In this document: piece after piece, positions 57,934-64,000 of the stretch
Layout: the number at the start of each line of letters is the position of its first letter
How positions within the stretch are numbered: position 1 is the stretch's first letter
Source of the DNA: Balneola sp.
GTDB taxonomy: Bacteria > Bacteroidota > Rhodothermia > Balneolales > Balneolaceae
Reading direction: 5' to 3'
Length of the DNA stretch: 64,000 nucleotides
Assembly (NCBI GenBank): GCA_003712055.1
Contig: RHLJ01000003.1
Coordinates: forward strand, 124,001 to 188,000
Notes under the pieces: model-generated
What the model saw: the letters and a program-made list of their open reading frames with translations, nothing else
The model's database searches: none
Told to the model about the DNA's origin: nothing
Made by a program: the position numbers and the translations under genes

Positions 57934-59034
57934 ATGCCTGTGTTTATTCATGATATTGTTTCTGCAAATCCCGAGATGTCTTTTGAGCAGAACCTGGCCC
58001 GTGATATTCTTAAAGAAAAGCTTGGTCAGAACCGCAAAGTTAGGGCCATCCTTCATGCCATTTATGGCTATTCGGGAATAGAAAAAAGGCATACCGTTCT
58101 GGATGACGCACTGGATGAATCGCCCAACTCCTTTTTCAACAGGGCATTTAGTGACGAGGTTGAAGGTCCTACTACGGAAGAGAGAAATGAAGTTTATACT
58201 GAAGCGTCATCAAAGTTATTTCTTGAAATAGGAAATAAGCTTTTAGAAAGAAATACATCTTTTTCTACTTCCGAAATTACGCATGTCATTACCGTTTCGT
58301 GCACAGGCTTCTATGCCCCGGGACCCGACTTTGAAATCGTAAAAGGTCTTGGACTCAAACCCTCTACTCAACGTTTTCATCTTGGCTTTATGGGATGTTA
58401 TGCAGCTTTTCCCGCCCTTAAAATGGCTGAAGCATTTTGCAAAGCAGATCCAGATGCTACCGTGATGGTAATCTGCACTGAGCTATGTACACTTCACTTT
58501 CAAAACAAAACCGATCTTGATAATCTGGTTGCAGCTTCTGTATTTGCAGATGGTTCTGCCGGAGTATTAGTTTCATCCAAAGAACCAGCCGGGAAAGGAT
58601 ACCAGATGGATGGCTTCGCCTCTTCTCTGGCTTATGAAGGCGAAAAGGATATGGCATGGACTATTGGTGATACCGGTTTCGACATGATCCTATCCTCTTA
58701 TGTTCCTGATATCATCGAATCAAACCTTGGCGGTATTATCACTCCGCTCTTAAATGAGTTCTCCATTACCAAAAAAGATGTGGAAACCTGGGCGATTCAT
58801 CCCGGAGGAAGAGCCATCATTGATAAAGTGGTTGAAGCAATGCAATTGAAGGAAGAACAGGTTCAATCTTCAAGAAAGGTGCTGGCAAACTATGGGAATA
58901 TGAGTAGCGCCACAGTCCTTTTTGTCCTAAAGGATATCTTGAGCAGATGCCCGGAAAATGGAAGCCGGGTATTACCCATTGCGTTTGGTCCGGGTCTGAC
59001 GATTGAATCCGGTTTGTTTAGAGTTGTATCCTGA
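57934..59034 (+). CDS. Type III polyketide synthase
   Basis: 366-aa homodimeric chalcone/stilbene-synthase-like enzyme that condenses an acyl-CoA starter with malonyl-CoA units. The catalytic triad is visible as Cys155 (LGFMGCYAAF), His289 (WAIHPGGRAI) and Asn322 (LANYGNMSSAT), with spacing matching chalcone synthase. Other family marks are VSCTGFYAPGPDF and CTELCTLHF. Its stop is one base before the start of a methyltransferase, which overlaps a flavin monooxygenase. That gene set matches operons making methylated, hydroxylated alkylresorcinols or alkylpyrones/quinones in other bacteria (srsABC of Streptomyces griseus). A long-chain fatty acyl starter is plausible but not shown. Confidence 0.95.
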   Translation: MPVFIHDIVSANPEMSFEQNLARDILKEKLGQNRKVRAILHAIYGYSGIEKRHTVLDDALDESPNSFFNRAFSDEVEGPTTEERNEVYTEASSKLFLEIGNKLLERNTSFSTSEITHVITVSCTGFYAPGPDFEIVKGLGLKPSTQRFHLGFMGCYAAFPALKMAEAFCKADPDATVMVICTELCTLHFQNKTDLDNLVAASVFADGSAGVLVSSKEPAGKGYQMDGFASSLAYEGEKDMAWTIGDTGFDMILSSYVPDIIESNLGGIITPLLNEFSITKKDVETWAIHPGGRAIIDKVVEAMQLKEEQVQSSRKVLANYGNMSSATVLFVLKDILSRCPENGSRVLPIAFGPGLTIESGLFRVVS

Positions 59035-59035
59035 C

Positions 59036-59743
59036 ATGCCTTTTTTTCTTCGTCATCGCCAGCCTGATATTATTGAAGAAATGGATAAGGAAAACTGTGA
59101 TCAGGCAAAACTCAATAAAACCTATCATCACTTTGCTACGATTAATGAGTTTCTCTCCAATTGGAGAAATATCTATTCAAAGCAATTGAAACCTCTCATG
59201 AGTGAACCGAATCAATCATACAGCTTGTTGGATATTGGTTTTGGTGGAGGGGATATTCCTATAGCTATTTCAAAATGGGCAAATCAAGATGGGATCAAAC
59301 TCGAAATAACTGCTATTGAAACGGATAAACGAGCGCTCGATTTTGTAGCTAAACATTCGGAAGGATCAGAAGTCAGCTTTGTGTATAGTAGTTCCTCGCA
59401 GTTGGTAAGTAAGACAATGCAGTATGATTTTGTGATTTCAAACAACCTGCTCCACCACCTAACAGCATCAGAGACAGATCAGCTACTTTCTGATTCTATA
59501 TCACTTTCTAAAAAACGAGTAATATTTAATGACATCAGACGGAGTGATATTGGTTATGCATTATATAGTGCCTATTCCAGAATATTTTTTAGTGATTCCT
59601 TCGTGACTATTGATGGGCTTGCCTCCATAAAACGTAGCTATACAAAGAAAGAATTAGCGGAGGCAGTACCTTCCGGTTGGAAGGTAGAAACTCAATACCC
59701 ATTCCGTCTGTTATTAATTCATGATAAAGAGTATGAAAACTGA
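59036..59743 (+). CDS. Class I SAM-dependent methyltransferase
   Basis: 235-aa methyltransferase with motif I LLDIGFGGGDIPIAI (about 62-76), an acidic motif II end (ITAIETDKRALDFV) and a VISNNLLHHL segment. ATG 59036, one base after the polyketide synthase stop, is preferred over an in-frame TTG 11 codons upstream inside that gene. Its 3' end overlaps the FAD monooxygenase start by 11 nt. It likely methylates the polyketide product, but whether on O or C is unknown. Confidence 0.88.
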   Translation: MPFFLRHRQPDIIEEMDKENCDQAKLNKTYHHFATINEFLSNWRNIYSKQLKPLMSEPNQSYSLLDIGFGGGDIPIAISKWANQDGIKLEITAIETDKRALDFVAKHSEGSEVSFVYSSSSQLVSKTMQYDFVISNNLLHHLTASETDQLLSDSISLSKKRVIFNDIRRSDIGYALYSAYSRIFFSDSFVTIDGLASIKRSYTKKELAEAVPSGWKVETQYPFRLLLIHDKEYEN

Positions 59744-60890
59744 AGATGTTGTAATAGTTGGTGGTGGGCCGGTTGGTCTTTTTATGGGATTATGTTTACA
59801 CCACCTTGGTATACCATGCACCATATTTGAAAAACGAAGCAAGATTATCTCTGATACCCGATCGCTTGGTATCCACCCCGTTTCGCTCGAGCTTTTTGAA
59901 AAAATGGGAATAGCCGAAGATTTCGTTAATTCGGGCATACAGGTTAAACGGGGAATTGCGCACAATGGAGAAAAGGAGTTAGGCTCTATTACGTTCGAAG
60001 GCTGTCCGCCTCCCTTTAATTATGTATTAATCAATCCCCAGTTCGAAACCGAGCGAATACTCCGGGAAAAATTTATGGAGAGATGTCCTGACGCCTTGAT
60101 AAAGGGCGCCGAAGTCATAGCTCTAAACCAGGAATTTGACCATATTTCTATTGATATAGCTATGGGTGGAAAAACGGAAAGTTTAGAAATCGGCTATGTA
60201 ATTGGATGTGATGGCAAGGATAGTTTTGTACGAGAAGCTTCTGAAATCCCATTTCATGGAAAAAGATATCCGGATACCTACATAATGGGCGATTTTAACG
60301 ATTCTACCTCATTTGGAAATGATGGTGTCATTTATCTCACTAAACACGGATTAGTAGAATCCTTTCCAATTCCGGATAAGAAAAGAAGATGGGTAGTAAA
60401 AACGGATGAATATATCTCTGAACCTACCCCGGAATTCATCTCTCAGATTATAGAGCAAAGAACGGGTAATCAGATTGATCATCAATCCAATTCAATGATG
60501 AGCGCTTTTGGGGTTCAGCATTATCTTGCCGAACGTTTTGTTAAAGACCGGGTGATTTTGGTCGGCGATGCTGCTCATATAGTAAGTCCTATTGGAGGGC
60601 AAGGTATGAATCTGGGCTGGCTGGATGCCTGGCATTTAGCCAATTTAATGTCCTTTTGCAGAGGAATTTCTAAAGACCTGCCTATTGCTGATTTGTTTGT
60701 ATATGAAAGCAAGCAGAAACCCATTGCAAAAAAAGTGGCACGCCGGGCAGAATTAAATATGCGAATGGGTAGAAAGAATAAAATTCCCGGCTTTAAGAAA
60801 GCAATTGCTACAGTCGTGTCTGGCCCTGCCTTCCAAAATAAAACTGCCCAGCTTTTTACCATGCGCGGTTTGGAGAGCTGGTGGATTTGA
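59733..60890 (+). CDS. FAD-dependent monooxygenase (PHBH-like flavoprotein hydroxylase)
   Basis: 385-aa class A flavin monooxygenase. The N-terminal dinucleotide-binding VIVGGGPVGLFMGL, the mid DG motif region (VIGCDGKDSFVREASE) and the FAD-binding RVILVGDAAHIVSPIGGQGMNLGWLDAWHLANLM identify it. Members hydroxylate aromatic rings with NAD(P)H and oxygen. ATG 59733 is preferred because an AAAGAG lies upstream; an ATG at 59721 is possible. It is the last gene of the polyketide operon and would hydroxylate or oxidise the ring to a quinone. Confidence 0.9.
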   Translation: MKTEDVVIVGGGPVGLFMGLCLHHLGIPCTIFEKRSKIISDTRSLGIHPVSLELFEKMGIAEDFVNSGIQVKRGIAHNGEKELGSITFEGCPPPFNYVLINPQFETERILREKFMERCPDALIKGAEVIALNQEFDHISIDIAMGGKTESLEIGYVIGCDGKDSFVREASEIPFHGKRYPDTYIMGDFNDSTSFGNDGVIYLTKHGLVESFPIPDKKRRWVVKTDEYISEPTPEFISQIIEQRTGNQIDHQSNSMMSAFGVQHYLAERFVKDRVILVGDAAHIVSPIGGQGMNLGWLDAWHLANLMSFCRGISKDLPIADLFVYESKQKPIAKKVARRAELNMRMGRKNKIPGFKKAIATVVSGPAFQNKTAQLFTMRGLESWWI

Positions 60891-60891
60891 T

Positions 60892-60929
60892 GATAACTAC
60901 TAGCAGACAGCTGTCAGCTAACAGTTATC
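60892..60929. terminator. Hairpin between convergent monooxygenase and transporter genes
   Basis: gataact (60892-60898) pairs with agttatc (60923-60929) and encloses a near-perfect 20-bp palindrome tagcagacagctgtcagcta (60901-60920). The stem overlaps the transporter stop codon. A run of A follows on the plus strand (T on the minus side upstream), so it is not a textbook terminator for either gene, but its position suggests that use. Confidence 0.5.
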
Positions 60930-62349
60930 AAAAAAAATACCCCTCAAAAAAGTAGCTGTACAGAGCAATAATTAGAATACACAGGATATTTAAAATAATC
61001 CCGACTCTGGCCATCTCTCCCATTTTTATATGACCACTTGAAAATACAATGGCATTGGGTGGAGTAGAGATCGGAAACATAAACGCACAACTTGCTCCAA
61101 TGGTAAGCGGAATTGCGAGTTGTAATTCACTTAATCCAAAGCTTTGGGCTATCACAAAGGAAACCGGAATAAATACCGCAACCAAAGCAACATTACTCAT
61201 TATTTCAGTAAGGAAGACGGCAAAAGCACAAACCACTAAAATGACAAGTAGTGGATTTGGAGCAATGCTTGAACTTATCCACTCTCCCAATAACCCAACA
61301 ATATTGGTGACTTCCATCCCCTTGGCCAAAGAAATACCTCCTCCAAAGAGTAGTAAAATATCCCAGGGAAGCCTCTTTGTATCTTCCCAAACCAACAAGG
61401 GTTCACTTTTATTTCCAGATGGTAAAATGAACAGCATGACGGAAGCAAAAATGGCAATACTCGTATCATTTAACGCCTCCAGACCCGGTACCTTAGTGAG
61501 CTGAGAACGAGTAATCCAAAAGAGAGCAGTTACCGCAGTAAGAACCAACACATTACGTTCGCTTTTTGTCATAGACCCAAGAAGTGTTAGTTCCTTTCCT
61601 ATCAACTCTTTGATCCCTTTCAATTCTTTGATCTTGACCGGATAAACCACCTTGGTATTAATGAGATAAACTACGGTAAATAAAACGATCACCAAAGGAG
61701 CAGCAAAAAAGAACCAGCTTGCAAAATCTAAAGAGGGCATTCCAGCTTCATCGACAAGACTGGCTAGTACAAGGTTTGGGGGAGTTCCAATAAGCGTGGT
61801 AATTCCTCCTATGTTCGCAGCAAAGGCAATCCCGAGCATAAGAGTAAGAGCGAAATTATGCGCCTCTTTATCGGCGTTAAGCTTATCCTTGAGTAGCGCC
61901 ACCACCGATAAACCAATCGGGAGCATCATTACTGTAGTGGCCGTATTGCTAATCCACATCGAAAGAAGAGCAGTAGCAAGCATACACCCCAAAATTACCC
62001 GGGATGGTTTCTCTCCAGCAGTCTTCATAATGTTCAATGCAATCCTTTTGTGGAGATTCCACTTCTCTATTGCCAATCCAATCACGAAGCCACCAAAGAA
62101 AAGATAAATCACCGGATTGGCGTAATTAATGGTAGTATCTCGTAATCCCATTACTCCCGTCAATGGAAAAAGAATAATTGGAAGAAGGGCGGTTATCCCA
62201 ATGGGAACTACACTAGTGATCCACCAACTTAACATCCAGGCTACTATGCCGAGCATTAATACCTGCTGATTATGAAAACCAGCTAAACTGCTAACAGTAA
62301 AAAATAGGACCGGGCCTAGCAGAAGTTTAAAAATCCTATTTGCTTCCAT
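60928..62349 (-). CDS. DASS (SLC13) family sodium/anion symporter
   Basis: 473-aa inner-membrane transporter of the divalent anion:sodium symporter family, which takes up dicarboxylates such as succinate, or sulfate/phosphate-type anions. It has about 11-12 hydrophobic segments. The two SNT/TP family sites are SNTATTVMMLPIGLSVV and the later NVALVAVFIP segment, with GTPPNLVLASLVDEAG and TPPNAIVFSSGHIKMGEM. It lies 11 nt after the sensor kinase gene on the same strand and may be under the same control. The exact substrate is not certain. Confidence 0.93.
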   Translation of the reverse strand: MEANRIFKLLLGPVLFFTVSSLAGFHNQQVLMLGIVAWMLSWWITSVVPIGITALLPIILFPLTGVMGLRDTTINYANPVIYLFFGGFVIGLAIEKWNLHKRIALNIMKTAGEKPSRVILGCMLATALLSMWISNTATTVMMLPIGLSVVALLKDKLNADKEAHNFALTLMLGIAFAANIGGITTLIGTPPNLVLASLVDEAGMPSLDFASWFFFAAPLVIVLFTVVYLINTKVVYPVKIKELKGIKELIGKELTLLGSMTKSERNVLVLTAVTALFWITRSQLTKVPGLEALNDTSIAIFASVMLFILPSGNKSEPLLVWEDTKRLPWDILLLFGGGISLAKGMEVTNIVGLLGEWISSSIAPNPLLVILVVCAFAVFLTEIMSNVALVAVFIPVSFVIAQSFGLSELQLAIPLTIGASCAFMFPISTPPNAIVFSSGHIKMGEMARVGIILNILCILIIALYSYFFEGYFF

Positions 62350-62360
62350 CTTCTTAGAAG

Positions 62361-63494
62361 CTAGATATAGAACAAGATATTAAAGGTGCTTCCACCTTCG
62401 TCATTTCTTCGTTGGCTAAGATTGGCATCTAATTTACCAGCAAGAGTTTTAATAATTACCGAAGCTAATGAGTCTTCTTCGCTTCCATCCAAAATGGAAT
62501 TGAGACCGTTTCCATCATCGGAAATACTTATAACCACACAATTCTGCTCATCCTTTTTTACACCTAACGCAATTTTGCCATAACTGCTATTTTCAAAAGC
62601 ATCATTATACATATGTATAAGCACTTCATTAGTAATAAGACCTACAGTAAGTGCCACACTGGCTTTTAATGCAATTTTATCCATATCCAGGAGCAGACTT
62701 ATTTCCTTCTCTTCACTTTCGAATATTTCGGTAGTCATAGAAGTAAGACGACCTAAATATAGACCAAGATCGATGTATTCAAATTCTTCCTGGTTATAGA
62801 GAATATGGTGTGCATTAGCAATTGCCTCAATACGGGTTCCTGTAGCCTTCATTACAAATCGAGCATGATCATTCTCAACGTTAGGTATTTCGAGCTGTAC
62901 TAATGCATTAATGGCACCAAGGTTACTTTTCAAGCCCTGGTGAACCTCTTTTAATTTCTCTTCCTTCTCTTTGATCTTCTTTTTGAGATCGTCAACCTCT
63001 TTTACTTTTTCAATAGAGAGAGCAATATGACCTGCTAAGGTTTCAAATATTGGAATTTGCTCTTCTTTGAAGTCTTTTCCTCCTTCTCTGTTTAACACCT
63101 GGATTACTCCAATAGCTTCTTCTCTTGAGTTTAAGAGAGGTAGACAAACAATATTTCTTGTATTAAACTCACTACTTAGATCTTTCCAAAAAATATCTGA
63201 ATTGCCTAAAGAGTTTGAGATATAGGGCTGCTTATTTTGTAATACCCAGCCAGCAACTCCTTTATCCTTGGGAATGGTCATCCCGGTAATTTTATCTTTA
63301 ATTGGGCCAGTGGGTATACTTACCTGAAGATCTCCGGTTACTTCGTCGATAAGGATCAATGAACTAGCTTCTGCTTCCATCAATTTGCATGCCGAGTTCA
63401 TACACTTGAGCAATAAGGCCTTCAACTCCATAGTCCGGTTTATGCCTTCAATAGCATGAAGTAATAATTGCATATGCTTAAAATTTTCCGCCAT
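62361..63494 (-). CDS. GAF-domain sensor histidine kinase (HisKA_2-like)
   Basis: 377-aa cytoplasmic protein. An N-terminal GAF domain (about 20-165, MEAEASSLILIDEVTGDLQV ... NIVCLPLLNSREEAIGVIQVLNREGG) is followed by a short coiled coil (about 165-190). The next region resembles a HisKA_2/HWE kinase with EVHQGLKSNLGAINALVQL, where the His is the likely phosphorylation site. The C-terminal ATPase part has an N-box-like TNEVLIHMYNDAF and G-box SISDDGNGLNS, but the later G-boxes are weak. No transmembrane region is present. It lies 11 nt upstream of the DASS gene. Signal and partner regulator are unknown. Confidence 0.82.
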   Translation of the reverse strand: MAENFKHMQLLLHAIEGINRTMELKALLLKCMNSACKLMEAEASSLILIDEVTGDLQVSIPTGPIKDKITGMTIPKDKGVAGWVLQNKQPYISNSLGNSDIFWKDLSSEFNTRNIVCLPLLNSREEAIGVIQVLNREGGKDFKEEQIPIFETLAGHIALSIEKVKEVDDLKKKIKEKEEKLKEVHQGLKSNLGAINALVQLEIPNVENDHARFVMKATGTRIEAIANAHHILYNQEEFEYIDLGLYLGRLTSMTTEIFESEEKEISLLLDMDKIALKASVALTVGLITNEVLIHMYNDAFENSSYGKIALGVKKDEQNCVVISISDDGNGLNSILDGSEEDSLASVIIKTLAGKLDANLSQRRNDEGGSTFNILFYI

Positions 63495-63557
63495 GAACCA
63501 AGCCTACTTTTTTTTGATAAAAAGCTTTGGAAGATGCCTTATCCATATCAGAAATAC

Positions 63558-63590
63558 AAAAAAACCCCAGCCCATAAATAACCAGGGATT
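63558..63590 (-). terminator. Possible terminator of the aconitase gene
   Basis: On the minus strand AATCCC and GGGGTT can pair around a loop of about 16 nt, followed by a run of seven T. The stem is short, so the call is tentative, but the T-run and location just after the aconitase stop fit. Confidence 0.35.
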
Positions 63591-63606
63591 AGATATAAGT
63601 CTTTTG

Positions 63607-63999
63607 TTAGTATTTGCTCTTTTTTAAATAATCGAGAAGAACAGTATGGAGAATTCCCCCATTGCGATAATAATCAACCTCAACCGGAGTATCTATTCTA
63701 CTTCTGGTTGTAAAGTTAATGCTTTCCCCATTCTCTTTTACAGCAGTTACTGCAACTTCACCTCTTGCTTTGATATCGTCAGAAAGATGGATAGTAAATG
63801 TCTCTGAGCCATCAAGCCCTAAGGTCTCCGGATTATCTCCTTCTTTAAATTGCAATGGTAATACCCCCATTTGAACCAGGTTTGAACGATGGATTCGTTC
63901 ATAGGACTCCGCGATCACGGCTTTTACACCGAGTAGATTCGTACCTTTTGCTGCCCAGTCACGAGAAGAACCCGTTCCATATTGATTACCAGCAATAGC
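63607..63999 (-). CDS. Aconitate hydratase, C-terminal part (continues past the window end)
   Basis: Only the last 130 residues lie in the window; the frame stays open to the edge. The visible segment includes the aconitase swivel-domain motif [21 protein letters not shown] followed by [25 protein letters not shown], which holds the substrate-contacting Ser/Arg residues. Aconitase interconverts citrate and isocitrate through a [4Fe-4S] cluster; the cluster cysteines are outside the window. It ends in [13 protein letters not shown]. The apparent internal start at 63918 is a GTG valine codon inside the conserved domain, so it is not a real start. Confidence 0.95.
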   Translation of the reverse strand, partial: AIAGNQYGTGSSRDWAAKGTNLLGVKAVIAESYERIHRSNLVQMGVLPLQFKEGDNPETLGLDGSETFTIHLSDDIKARGEVAVTAVKENGESINFTTRSRIDTPVEVDYYRNGGILHTVLLDYLKKSKY

Positions 64000-64000
64000 A

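Noticed and set aside
60906-60915. gacagctgtc core shared with 46564-46573 as a regulatory site
   Set aside because: A 10-bp palindrome shared twice in 64 kb, each in a different surrounding hairpin, is not enough to call a site.

Overview
The window looks like part of a chromosome from a marine-type member of the Bacteroidota/Balneolota group, most likely Balneolaceae. Three things support this: several secreted proteins end in type IX secretion (T9SS) type A sorting domains with an NYPNPFNP signature, a PorV/PorQ-family outer-membrane protein is present, and TonB receptors carry an N-terminal carboxypeptidase-like domain. Shine-Dalgarno sequences are clear before some genes (rplJ, rpoC), which fits Balneolota better than the SD-poor Bacteroidia. 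The taxonomic placement is inference, not a search result. No insertion sequence, prophage, CRISPR array or rRNA gene was seen.

Layout. 1-4.3 kb: the end of one RND efflux permease, a second complete RND permease overlapping it by 4 nt, and a small YtxH-like protein. 4.5-20.6 kb: a carbohydrate-uptake-like region. A minus-strand set holds a two-module carbohydrate-binding T9SS protein, a terminator, a TonB receptor, a large T9SS protein, a PorV homologue and a parvulin isomerase. A divergent LacI-type regulator has a palindromic LacI-style operator in its 345-bp upstream gap. An SGNH hydrolase and a GH30 glycosidase lipoprotein follow. 20.6-33.7 kb: the core gene-expression block, in transcription order tRNA-Thr, tRNA-Tyr, tRNA-Gly, tRNA-Thr, tuf, tRNA-Trp, secE, nusG, rplK, rplA, rplJ, rplL, rpoB, rpoC. 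It has a near-consensus promoter at the front and a strong terminator at the end. 33.7-36.6 kb: queA-ispD-ispF-dedA in a tight operon. 36.7-43.0 kb: a plus-strand run with a small secreted protein, a LytR_C protein, rsfS, a D-2-hydroxyacid dehydrogenase and a 1277-aa membrane sensor kinase.

43.0-50.1 kb holds two tandem paralogues encoding seven-repeat FG-GAP beta-propeller proteins with T9SS tails. Each is preceded about 60 bp upstream by three copies of a 21-bp direct repeat, and the surrounding gaps are rich in palindromic interspersed repeats. 50.3-51.6 kb is a MATE transporter. 51.7-57.7 kb is a four-gene minus-strand cluster of secreted and outer-membrane proteins of unknown function. 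57.9-60.9 kb is a type III polyketide synthase / methyltransferase / flavin monooxygenase operon resembling phenolic-lipid pathways. 60.9-64 kb holds a DASS transporter, a GAF-domain sensor kinase and the C-terminal end of aconitase.

The three most interesting signals are the FG-GAP pair with its duplicated 21-bp-period upstream repeats and long pre-signal extension, the compact type III PKS operon, and the LacI-operator-linked TonB/T9SS/PorV/parvulin locus that has a terminator-like hairpin inside the start of its last gene.
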